DNA of 6,166 nt from Armatimonadota bacterium (GTDB taxonomy: Bacteria; Armatimonadota; Zipacnadia; Zipacnadales; UBA11051). The first letter of the stretch is position 1. Each line of letters opens with the position of its first letter. Position numbers and translations under genes: made by a program. This document shows, in pieces, positions 1-6,096 of the stretch. The DNA is taken from NCBI GenBank assembly GCA_030612305.1, contig JAUWOG010000155.1, forward strand, positions 1 through 6,166, in the 5' to 3' direction. The notes beneath the pieces are model-generated. The model saw only the letters and a program-made list of their open reading frames with translations, was not told the origin of the DNA and made no database searches.

Positions 1-46
1 TCGCCGCACGGCACACTGCGCCTCTTGCCACTTTCCCGTCTGCCTC

Positions 47-1282
47 CTATTGCTCCCCCCGTTTCTGCAGCCAGGGAAACACGTGCGCCAGCCGCTGTGG
101 ATGGTCAACGATCAGCGCGATTGCGGCTATCAGGTACAGGAAGGAGAAGAGCACGTGCATCTGGTCGCCGCGGATGCCCATCAACGTCCCCCCGAAGCAG
201 CTTTCGACGATCGTGGGAGCGACCAACTGGCCGGCGAACAGCCCAAACAGCAGCAACCCCTGGGCGACCGACAGCCGCAGTGTCGCCACCATCACAACAG
301 CCAGCAGCGACTGCGCGGCAGTGAGCAGTATCTCCTCCATCTGGAAGCGCCCCATTGGCAGCGGGTGTGCCAGCGTGCCACTTGACAGCGCGTACACCCA
401 TGGGATCATCCCCACCAATAGCGTCCATTGATTCAGCTTCGCAGACAGGAGGCTCCCCAGAGCGAGGCCGGCCCTCGCGCGCAGGGCGAACATGATCGCC
501 ACCACAAACTCAGGGGCCTCGGACGCAAGCGGGGCGAGCCACTGAACGAGCAGAAACTCACTGATGCCGAACGCCTTGCCTGTGGCCACGAGGCCCTCGC
601 AGAAGCGTTCGGCGTTCATGACAATGACGCCCGCGGCGAAGAGGAAGAGCAGGATCGTCCAGACCCTTCGCGTGACGACCGGCAGGCCTGCAAGGTAGGC
701 CCCGGGACCTTCGGCATCTACTTCCGTTTGCGGGCGGCGCCCGGCTATCACCACATACCAGACGTACAGGCCGATGAACACGATGCCGTCGTACCAGGCC
801 AGATGCCCCTTGATCGGGATCAGGAACGCATACAGCGTGGCGACTGCCAGGAACCGGATCTCCAGGAGCCGCTCCTCTTTCAGCACCACCGCACCGCGTG
901 TCTTCACCCAGAAGATGACCACCACGATTACCCACGCGACCCCGATGATCAGCCGGTTGGCCCCGGTCATATTCGCGATGGCGTATCCGGCGTAGTCACT
1001 GTCGGGGAACTTGCCCGCCTGCCAGGTGAAGTACATGTCCACGACATACTCGGGGAGTACTGCAACCACGGCGACCACGGCCAGTGCCAGGGACTGGGAG
1101 ACGTCCGCCTGAGCCGCGTCACAGGCCCATACAAGGATGAAGGCAGCGGTCAGGATGGAGAGGCCGGCGACGAATGCCGTCAGCGGAGCGGACAACTCCA
1201 CGTGGGCCAGCGCAACCACCACGCCGGGACAACTCACAAGGGCAGCGAGAACGATTGGAAAATACGGTTTGCGCACAAGCAC
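47..1282 (-). CDS. CaCA-family sodium/calcium-type cation antiporter, integral membrane protein
   Basis: Predicted inner-membrane exchanger of the calcium/cation antiporter (CaCA) superfamily, which moves Ca2+ or another cation against Na+ or H+. The protein is very hydrophobic, with about 10-11 membrane segments, and shows the two alpha repeats of the family. In the chosen numbering, repeat 1 is VLPEYVVD (Glu78) followed by ANMTGANRL near 103-111. Repeat 2 is SEAPEFVVA (Glu255, Glu258) followed by LLSAKLNQWT near 278-287. The acidic residue in each PE motif matches the ion-binding position of known exchangers. A hydrophilic stretch near 181-196 separates the halves. I chose the GTG at 1282 (411 aa) because GGAGG lies 5 nt upstream and the first membrane segment follows at once. 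The frame is open to a GTG at 1351 (434 aa), but that start and the ATG at 1327 have no ribosome site, and the extra residues would be encoded in the structured leader. The transported ion cannot be told from sequence. Confidence 0.88.
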   Translation of the reverse strand: MLVRKPYFPIVLAALVSCPGVVVALAHVELSAPLTAFVAGLSILTAAFILVWACDAAQADVSQSLALAVVAVVAVLPEYVVDMYFTWQAGKFPDSDYAGYAIANMTGANRLIIGVAWVIVVVIFWVKTRGAVVLKEERLLEIRFLAVATLYAFLIPIKGHLAWYDGIVFIGLYVWYVVIAGRRPQTEVDAEGPGAYLAGLPVVTRRVWTILLFLFAAGVIVMNAERFCEGLVATGKAFGISEFLLVQWLAPLASEAPEFVVAIMFALRARAGLALGSLLSAKLNQWTLLVGMIPWVYALSSGTLAHPLPMGRFQMEEILLTAAQSLLAVVMVATLRLSVAQGLLLFGLFAGQLVAPTIVESCFGGTLMGIRGDQMHVLFSFLYLIAAIALIVDHPQRLAHVFPWLQKRGEQ

Positions 1283-1283
1283 T

Positions 1284-1292
1284 CTCTCCTCC
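1284..1292 (-). promoter_or_regulatory. Ribosome binding site deciding the exchanger start
   Basis: The minus strand reads GGAGGAGAG here, with GGAGG ending 5 nt before the GTG at 1282; a second in-frame GTG at 1276 is 11 nt away. No comparable site precedes the GTG at 1351 or the ATG at 1327. The same bases form one arm of a long helix with 1351-1362, so access to this site may be regulated. Confidence 0.65.
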
Positions 1293-1355
1293 GGGCGTAT
1301 GGCCGAGACCGGGCCACGCGGAGTCATTGTGTGTGGCCAAAGGTCTGACACCCGG

Positions 1356-1378
1356 AGAAAAACCGGTCGGGAGACCAG
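1356..1378 (-). terminator. Intrinsic terminator-like hairpin inside the exchanger leader (possible attenuator)
   Basis: On the minus strand CTGGTC (1378-1373), loop TCCC, GACCGG (1368-1363), then TTTTTCT. The stem is 6 bp with one G-U pair and runs directly into five Ts, the layout of a rho-independent terminator, though the stem is short. It lies about 75 nt downstream of the predicted transcription start and about 75 nt before the start codon. Its 5' arm and loop are also the 3' arm of the alternative hairpin 1369-1407, which would act as an anti-terminator. It could instead simply end read-through from rtcB. Confidence 0.5.
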
Positions 1379-1407
1379 AAGAAGCTCTTCGTAGTGTTGG
1401 TCTTCCC
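1369..1407 (-). promoter_or_regulatory. Candidate anti-terminator hairpin
   Basis: GGGAAGACCA (1407-1398) pairs with TGGTCTCCC (1377-1369): six pairs, one bulged A, then three G-C pairs. The 20-nt loop contains the small palindrome GAAGAGCTTC (1390-1381). The 3' arm uses most of CTGGTC and all of the TCCC loop of the terminator hairpin, so the two folds exclude each other. No ligand-binding function can be assigned from sequence. Confidence 0.4.
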
Positions 1408-1457
1408 GGAGCGGCTGGGCGCCGCTCTGCTACTCCCCTCTGGCAGGAGACACTTCT

Positions 1458-1486
1458 ATTGTAGCGCATGCCCTCCTACGACGCAA
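1458..1486 (-). promoter_or_regulatory. Predicted sigma70-type promoter for the exchanger
   Basis: On the minus strand TTGCGT (1486-1481) is followed after exactly 17 nt by TACAAT (1463-1458). The -10 matches the consensus at 5 of 6 positions and the -35 at 3 of 6. The same -10 hexamer occurs in the predicted dnaN promoter. Initiation would fall near 1451. It lies in the gap after rtcB, so the exchanger probably has its own transcription unit, with or without read-through from the operon. Confidence 0.55.
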
Positions 1487-1577
1487 CATGCCCGGCGCGT
1501 GGATTTTGCTCCGCCAGACTCCGAAATAATCTGCTTGCGAGGAAGGAAACCGAAGCTGAGCCGTGCTCACCGCCACC

Positions 1578-3029
1578 TCAGCCCTTGACTACCGCCAGCG
1601 GACGCAGCCGAGCCACCCGTCGCGAAATCCCTGCCCCGTCGCACACCGCCACTACCTCGTCAACATCCTTGTACGCGTCCGGGGCCTCCTCGGCCAGCGT
1701 CTTCTTGCCCACCGAGCGCACCAGGATCCCCTGCTCCTTCAGCTTCGCCCGCACCTCATTGCTATGCTGCTTGCGGATCGCCGCCTTCCGGCTCAGCACC
1801 CGGCCCGCTCCGTGCGCCGTCGAGCCCCACGTCTGCTCCATCGCGCCCTGCGTCCCCGCCAGCACGTACGACCCTCGCCCCATATCTCCCGGCACAAGCA
1901 CTGGCTGCCCGTGCTGCCGGTACTCCTCAGGCAACTCCTCATCCCCGGGCCCGAACGCACGTGTCGCGCCCTTCCGGTGTACGCAGAGCTCCCGCTCCAC
2001 GCCATCCACACGGTGCCTCTCGAATTTCGCCACATTGTGCGCCACATCATACACCAGCCGCAGCCCCAGCCGCTCCGCACTCGACCCGAAGACCTCCTCA
2101 AACACCTCCCGCACCCGCTGCATTATCACCTGCCGGTTCGCCCATGCGTAATTGGCCGCCGCCGCCATCGCCGCATAGTACGTCCGCCCCTCCTCCGAAT
2201 TCACCGGCGCGCATGCCAACTGCCGGTCCGGAAGCTCTATCCCATACTTCTCCGCCGCCTTCAGCATTGTCCCTATCGCATCGTCACACACCTGGTGCCC
2301 GAAGCCCCGCGACCCGCAGTGGATCATCACACATATCTGACCCTCCCCCTCGATCCCGAACGCCGCCGCCGTCTCCGCATCATCTATCCGGTCCACCGCC
2401 TGAATCTCCAGGAAGTGATTCCCCGATCCGAGTGTCCCGAGCTGGCCGCGGCCGCGCTCCATTGCGCGCTTGCTCACACTGGACGCGTCGGCACCCTCCA
2501 GACAGCCGCCTGCCTCCGTATGCCGCAGGTCCTCCTCGCTACCATCGCCCCGCGCCACAACCCAGCGCGCTCCCTCCGTCAGCACCCTCTCCAGTCTAGT
2601 TTTGTCTAGCTTTATAGACCCTTCCTTGCCTACTCCAGCCGGAACCCGCCCGAACATCCCATCAACAACCCTTTCCAGCCGACCCCCCAGTTCATCCTCC
2701 ATCAGGTCACTCCGCACCAACCGCACACCGCAGTTGATGTCATAGCCCACCCCTCCCGGCGAGATCACGCCCTCCTCCACATCAAAAGCCGCCACTCCCC
2801 CGATCGGGAAGCCATACCCACAGTGCGCGTCCGGCATCGCCAGCGAATTCCCCACAATCCCCGGCAGGCATGCCACATTCGCCACCTGCTCCAGCGTCGG
2901 GTCATTGCTCATCCCCACGACCAGCTTCTCATCTGCAAACACCATGCCGTCTGTCCGCATCCCCCGGCTCTCGTCGCGGGGTAGCAGCCACCGATACTCA
3001 TCCACTTGTCGCAGCTTCTCTTCGCTCAT
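1578..3029 (-). CDS. rtcB: RtcB, GTP/Mn2+-dependent RNA 3'-phosphate ligase
   Basis: RNA-splicing ligase that joins RNA ends carrying a 3'-phosphate or 2',3'-cyclic phosphate to 5'-OH ends via a GMP-histidine intermediate; in bacteria it is linked to RNA repair, and in archaea and animals to tRNA splicing. It is 483 aa, close to the archaeal length of about 480. Visible motifs: MPDAHCGYGFPIGG from 65; GVGYDINCGVR with metal-binding Asp97 and Cys100; GSGNHF with Asn204 and His205; HCGSRG with His238; DVAHN with His331; HRKGATRAF at 351-359; and STAHGAGR with His406, the expected guanylylated residue. A Lys sits next to the C-terminus (VVKG), as expected for GMP contact. All catalytic and Mn2+ ligands appear intact. 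The ATG is 1 nt after the upstream TAA, and its ribosome site GGAGG lies in the last codons of the DUF721 gene, implying translational coupling. No archease or rtcA is in the window. Confidence 0.97.
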   Translation of the reverse strand: MSEEKLRQVDEYRWLLPRDESRGMRTDGMVFADEKLVVGMSNDPTLEQVANVACLPGIVGNSLAMPDAHCGYGFPIGGVAAFDVEEGVISPGGVGYDINCGVRLVRSDLMEDELGGRLERVVDGMFGRVPAGVGKEGSIKLDKTRLERVLTEGARWVVARGDGSEEDLRHTEAGGCLEGADASSVSKRAMERGRGQLGTLGSGNHFLEIQAVDRIDDAETAAAFGIEGEGQICVMIHCGSRGFGHQVCDDAIGTMLKAAEKYGIELPDRQLACAPVNSEEGRTYYAAMAAAANYAWANRQVIMQRVREVFEEVFGSSAERLGLRLVYDVAHNVAKFERHRVDGVERELCVHRKGATRAFGPGDEELPEEYRQHGQPVLVPGDMGRGSYVLAGTQGAMEQTWGSTAHGAGRVLSRKAAIRKQHSNEVRAKLKEQGILVRSVGKKTLAEEAPDAYKDVDEVVAVCDGAGISRRVARLRPLAVVKG

Positions 3030-3030
3030 C

Positions 3031-3660
3031 TTACTCCCTCCGCCGTCGTGCCGCCCCTGTCCCTACCGCCGTAGCGCACGCAATACAATACGGACCTCGC
3101 TCATTGTGCAGCGCGCCACACACCTCGCACTCCCGGTACCCGAGTTGGCGCTTCACATGCCGCCGCTTCAGTTCATTCCGCAGCAGTCCCAGGAAGCTCT
3201 CCCGCAGCTTTTCATCCGCGATCTCCGCTGCCGCGCGCGTGCAGAACGCGGTCTCCTCCTCGCTCAGTTCGATCTCCTCTACCGCTGACTGCTCGATGGC
3301 GATCTCATCGGGCCGGTGCAGTTCCTCGGCCAGGCGACTCACTGTCAGCCCCGCACTCGAAGCCCGCAGCCGCTTGATGAACTCCCCACCCAGACGCTCA
3401 TTCAGCCGCCCGATGACCTGCTCCGAATCCATCTGCAATTGCTGCGCCGTCGCCGGCGTATCGCACAATACCCGTGCCTCTCCGTCCGCGATGCCGACTA
3501 TCTGCGTCTTTCTCCCATACCACGGCCCGACTACCTGTGGCCACACCTCGACGCACAACGTCGAGGCCCCCCGCTGCAGATTCCCCGTCGCCGCGAGGTA
3601 GTCGTTGATCGCCCGCTGCAGCGGACCCATCTTCCCATCTCTGGTTCCTTGCCTCCTCAC
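3031..3660 (-). CDS. DUF721/DciA-like protein with C-terminal zinc ribbon
   Basis: 209 aa. Residues about 12-110 have the DUF721 (DciA) pattern: an N-terminal MGPLQRAINDYL helix, then WPQVVGPWYGRKT (about 40-52), a strand ARVLCDTPATAQQL (about 62-75) and a helix ending INxRL-like (RLNERLGGEFIKRLR). DciA proteins bind the replicative helicase DnaB and are thought to be ancestral helicase loaders; the gene is often found next to recF. An acidic linker (about 117-137) and a basic helical stretch precede a four-cysteine knuckle, Cys178-x2-Cys181-x10-Cys192-x2-Cys195, and the protein ends in four arginines. The GTG start is preferred because AAGGAG lies 6 nt upstream; the in-frame ATG at 3630 (199 aa) begins nearer the domain but has no well-placed ribosome site. 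It starts 23 nt after recF and ends 1 nt before rtcB. Helicase loading here is inferred from family and position. Confidence 0.85.
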   Translation of the reverse strand: MRRQGTRDGKMGPLQRAINDYLAATGNLQRGASTLCVEVWPQVVGPWYGRKTQIVGIADGEARVLCDTPATAQQLQMDSEQVIGRLNERLGGEFIKRLRASSAGLTVSRLAEELHRPDEIAIEQSAVEEIELSEEETAFCTRAAAEIADEKLRESFLGLLRNELKRRHVKRQLGYRECEVCGALHNERGPYCIACATAVGTGAARRRRE

Positions 3661-3683
3661 GGCTCACTCCTTCTCCCGCCGCT

Positions 3684-4814
3684 CTACTGCTCGATCCTCC
3701 CATCCGACACCCGCAGAAGCTGCGCATTCTGCGCCGCCAGCAACTCCGTCAGCACCGGACTCGTGATGATCAGGCCCTGCAACTTCCCCGCAAGTTCCAG
3801 CACATGCCGGCTGCGCCGCTCGTCGAGTTCCGACAGACAGTCATCCAGCAGCACCAGCGGCGGCTCGCCTCGCCATGACATCACGACCTCCGCCTGCGCC
3901 AGCTTCAAGCTCAGCGCCGCCGTACGCTGCTGCCCCTGAGACCCGTACTTCCGCAGCAGCGTCTCATTCGCCATCATCCGCAAGTCATCGCGGTGCGGAC
4001 CCACGCTGCTGTACCCGAGCGCCACATCGCGGTCCTCATTCCGCGCCAGTAACTCCTCAAAACGCCTCCGCGCACCCTCCGCGTCCTCTGCCTCCGCCAG
4101 ATCCCCCTCATACGAAAGCGCCAGCCGTTCCTCCTCATCCGTCAGCTCGCCGTGTACGAGCGCCGCCGCCTCATTCAGCGTCTCGACGAACTCCCTCCGA
4201 TCCATTGCCAGGCCCACGCCCGCCTCAATCAACTGCTGGTTCCACGCGTCCAGGCTATTGCGTCCCGCATCTCCCTGCCGAACCTGTTTCAGCACCTCAT
4301 TGCGTTGCCCTAGCGCTCGCCGGTAGCGTTGCAGGTCATCGAAATACCGGGGCCGCAACTGTGCTATCGCCACATTCAGAAATCTCCGCCGACTCCCGGG
4401 CGAGCCCTTCACGACCGCCACGTCCTCAGTCGTGAAGATGACCACCGCCACCCGGCCGATCACATCCGCAACTCTCTCGACGCTCGTCCCGTTGACCGTG
4501 ATCCGCTTGCTGTCCGGCCTGCTGCCGTCCTCGCCGCTCCCCTCGCCCGGCAACACCACTGCTATCTCCGTAGTCCCCGCCTGCGCGGACACGAACTCCC
4601 CATACACCCGGCTGTACGCCTCGCCCCAGCGAACCAGTTCCCGGTCCAGCCGCGTCCGGGGCGACTTCGTGGTCGCAAGCACATTGATCGCTTCCAGTAG
4701 TGCCGTCTTACCGGAAGCATTGGGGCCGACGATGATAGTCAGCCCCATGGGAAACTCCAACTGCAGCTCCGGATAGATGCGGAAGTTCTCCAGAGCGAGC
4801 CTTGTTATGTACAA
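3684..4814 (-). CDS. recF: RecF, DNA replication/repair SMC-like ATPase
   Basis: RecF acts with RecO and RecR to load RecA at single-strand gaps and stalled forks; it is a cytoplasmic ABC/SMC-type ATPase that binds DNA. The 376-aa length is typical. It opens MYITRLALENFRIY, the family N-terminus. The Walker A motif GPNASGKT is at 30-37, GPHRDD at 272-277, the ABC signature YGSQGQQR at 290-297, and Walker B with D-loop LLDDCLSELD at 322-331. The start is TTG at 4814, chosen because it gives the conserved N-terminus and because GAGGGG, overlapping the dnaN stop codon, lies 6 nt upstream. The gap to dnaN is 10 bp, so expression is probably coupled to the clamp gene. Residues 91-104 form a short polar loop rich in Gly, Ser and Asp that looks like a lineage-specific insertion. 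No motif is missing. Confidence 0.97.
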   Translation of the reverse strand: MYITRLALENFRIYPELQLEFPMGLTIIVGPNASGKTALLEAINVLATTKSPRTRLDRELVRWGEAYSRVYGEFVSAQAGTTEIAVVLPGEGSGEDGSRPDSKRITVNGTSVERVADVIGRVAVVIFTTEDVAVVKGSPGSRRRFLNVAIAQLRPRYFDDLQRYRRALGQRNEVLKQVRQGDAGRNSLDAWNQQLIEAGVGLAMDRREFVETLNEAAALVHGELTDEEERLALSYEGDLAEAEDAEGARRRFEELLARNEDRDVALGYSSVGPHRDDLRMMANETLLRKYGSQGQQRTAALSLKLAQAEVVMSWRGEPPLVLLDDCLSELDERRSRHVLELAGKLQGLIITSPVLTELLAAQNAQLLRVSDGRIEQ

Positions 4815-4824
4815 TCCTGGCCCC

Positions 4825-5940
4825 TCATGCCATAATCTGCATCGGCATCAGCACATACAGATACCCTTCGTCATCTGCCGGATGCAGCAAGCCCGAATTC
4901 AGCGGCCCTGACAGTTTTATCGTCATCTCGTCGCACTCAGCAGCCTCCAGCATCTCCATCAGGTAGTTGCCGTTGAAGGCGATCTCGGCCTCCTCGCCCT
5001 CCATCGCAACACTCAGCGTCTCTTCTACCTTCCCGACGTCCTGGCTCTGCGCGCTCACTGTCAACACGCCATCTTTCGCACGCAGGACCACTCGGTACGC
5101 ATCCTGCCTCGCCACCACCAGCGCTCGCTGCAGTGTCTCCTTCAATGCCTCAGAAGACACCGTAATCCGCTTGTCTGTCCCTGTCGGGATCACCTTCGGG
5201 TAGTTGACGAACTGCCCCTCAATCAGCCGCGAACTGATAACCGTCTCCCCTGCCACAAACCCGACCTGGTTCGATGATATCCCGATTTCCACCTCTTCAG
5301 CCGAGCCCGCCGACAGTGTCCGCTCCAACTCCGTCAGCGCACGCCGCGACACTATCGCCTCCACATCACGCTCTACATCTGACTCCAACTGTGTCTCGTA
5401 CAGAGCCAGACGGTAGGTATCCGTCGCCACAGTCGCCAGGTTACTCCCGGTGATCTTGAGCAGTGCCCCCGTTAGAATCGGCCGCGTCTCATCACCGGAA
5501 GTGGCAAACACCGTTCGCCTCAGAATCTTCAGTAGCACATCTGCGGGCATTGTGAATCTCACCGCATCATCGAGCTCGGGCAATTCCTGGAAATCATCTG
5601 CCGGCAGGCCCCGGATATTGAAGTCCGAGTCCTTCGCACGGATTTCCACCGAATGGTTCTCATTAGCCGTCAACGTCACAGGCCCGGGCGGCAACGACCC
5701 CGCAACATCGGTCAGAATCCGCGATGGCAGCGTGATCTGACCCTCCTCAGCCTCCGTTACCGGCATTACCGTCCTTATGCCGATGTACTCCATATCCGTC
5801 GCCACCAGCGTCAACTGCTCATCACTGGCCTTCAACAGAATGTTGTTCTGAATCGGCTGTGTGCTGCGTCCTGACACGCCCCGAGACACAAGCTGCACAT
5901 TCTCATACAGAGCGACCTGGTCACACGTAACACTGAACAT
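4825..5940 (-). CDS. dnaN: DnaN, DNA polymerase III beta sliding clamp
   Basis: The ring-shaped processivity factor that encircles DNA and tethers the replicative polymerase and many repair proteins. It is 371 aa, the normal length, with three clamp domains of about 120 residues each. Family landmarks: GVSGRSTQPIQNNILL at 21-36, LVATDMEYIGIR at 45-56, LPSRILTDVAGSLP at 71-84, FNIRGLPADDFQELP at 107-121, GDETRPILTGALL at 149-161, VATDTYRLAL at 171-180, SRLIEGQFVNYPKVIP at 237-252, AFNGNYLMEML at 321-331 and LSGPLNSGLLHP at 343-354. The C-terminus reads MPMQIMA where most clamps have MPMR plus one or two residues, so the Arg of the client-binding cleft is Gln. The ATG has AAGGGAGGT (5958-5950) with 9 nt before it. 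It is the first gene of the operon in this window. Confidence 0.98.
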   Translation of the reverse strand: MFSVTCDQVALYENVQLVSRGVSGRSTQPIQNNILLKASDEQLTLVATDMEYIGIRTVMPVTEAEEGQITLPSRILTDVAGSLPPGPVTLTANENHSVEIRAKDSDFNIRGLPADDFQELPELDDAVRFTMPADVLLKILRRTVFATSGDETRPILTGALLKITGSNLATVATDTYRLALYETQLESDVERDVEAIVSRRALTELERTLSAGSAEEVEIGISSNQVGFVAGETVISSRLIEGQFVNYPKVIPTGTDKRITVSSEALKETLQRALVVARQDAYRVVLRAKDGVLTVSAQSQDVGKVEETLSVAMEGEEAEIAFNGNYLMEMLEAAECDEMTIKLSGPLNSGLLHPADDEGYLYVLMPMQIMA

Positions 5941-5943
5941 GCC

Positions 5944-6075
5944 TCAACGACCTCCCTTGAATGCTACCAACGCTTCCTGATTCAGTCTCAGTATTCTCAG
6001 CGCCTCCGGACAGCGCACACAGCCTGGCACAATCTGGTAGAAGTCTGTAGCTGTTTCGACTGCATAATTGTACAT
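5944..6075 (-). CDS. Possible 43-aa ORF upstream of dnaN (doubtful)
   Basis: ATG at 6075, TGA 3 nt before the dnaN ATG. The product starts MYNYAVETATDFYQIVPG, has a CVRC motif and a C-terminal half LRILRLNQEALVAF; I do not recognise it. In favour: GAGGGG lies 6 nt upstream, the first in-frame start follows an in-frame stop, and the spacing to dnaN would allow coupling. Against: its second and third codons are the predicted -10 of the dnaN promoter, so transcripts from there would lack its start, and its codon use (AGA, ATA) is unlike its neighbours. Probably non-coding leader. Confidence 0.2.
   Translation of the reverse strand: MYNYAVETATDFYQIVPGCVRCPEALRILRLNQEALVAFKGGR
5950..5958 (-). promoter_or_regulatory. 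Ribosome binding site of dnaN
   Basis: The minus strand reads AAGGGAGGT with 9 nt to the dnaN ATG, a strong Shine-Dalgarno match that fixes the start at 5940. Confidence 0.7.
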
Positions 6076-6096
6076 GCTTCACCCCTCACTTGTCCA
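6067..6096 (-). promoter_or_regulatory. Predicted sigma70-type promoter for dnaN
   Basis: On the minus strand TGGACA (6096-6091) is followed after 18 nt by TACAAT (6072-6067). Each hexamer matches the consensus at 5 of 6 positions. Transcription would start near 6060, giving a leader of about 120 nt before dnaN. It would serve the dnaN-recF-dciA-rtcB operon in addition to any read-through from an upstream gene. Confidence 0.55.

Larger units (their letters stand above)
1284..1451 (-). promoter_or_regulatory. Structured 5' leader of the exchanger mRNA, candidate riboswitch/attenuator
   Basis: About 170 nt between the predicted transcription start (near 1451) and the SD-supported start codon. 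In minus-strand order it holds the following. GGGGAGTAGC at 1438-1429. A perfect 7-bp hairpin GAGCGGC/GCCGCTC with a 5-nt loop (1427-1409). A hairpin GGGaAGACCA/TGGTCTCCC with a 20-nt loop (1407-1369). A terminator-like hairpin with U-run (1378-1356). Finally a rod in which TTTTTCTCCGGG (1362-1351) pairs with CCCGGAGGAGAG (1295-1284) over 12 positions, 3 of them G-U, enclosing AGACC/GGTCT (1342-1346 with 1306-1310) and GGCCAC/GTGGCC (1333-1338 with 1312-1317). The rod covers the ribosome site. The two middle hairpins share bases and cannot coexist. These pairings are seen in the sequence; ligand control is inference. GGGGAGTAGC recalls the 5' signature of the yybP-ykoY Mn2+ riboswitch, but the spacing to the rest is shorter than in the canonical four-way junction. 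Confidence 0.45.

Noticed and set aside
1..31. Possible start of another minus-strand gene (GTG at 31, GGAGG just after the exchanger stop)
   Set aside because: Only ten codons lie inside the window and the ribosome site is 11 nt away; cannot be supported.
428..1348. Plus-strand open frame of 306 codons opposite the exchanger
   Set aside because: Hydrophilic, His/Asp/Gly-rich and without a domain; explained by the codon pattern of the hydrophobic protein on the other strand.
1541..1582. Possible rtcB terminator: GCTGAG/CTCAGC stem across the stop codon
   Set aside because: The loop is long (16 nt) and the following bases (TTCGGTTTCCTTCC) have no real T-run; too weak to call.
1563..2609. Long plus-strand open frame (348 codons) opposite rtcB
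   Set aside because: Antisense to a gene with every catalytic motif intact; its product is Arg/Pro/His/Leu-rich with no recognisable domain, as expected for a high-GC shadow frame.
3875..4435. Plus-strand open frame of 186 codons opposite recF
   Set aside because: Pro/Ser/Ala-rich low-complexity product with no ribosome site; a shadow of recF.
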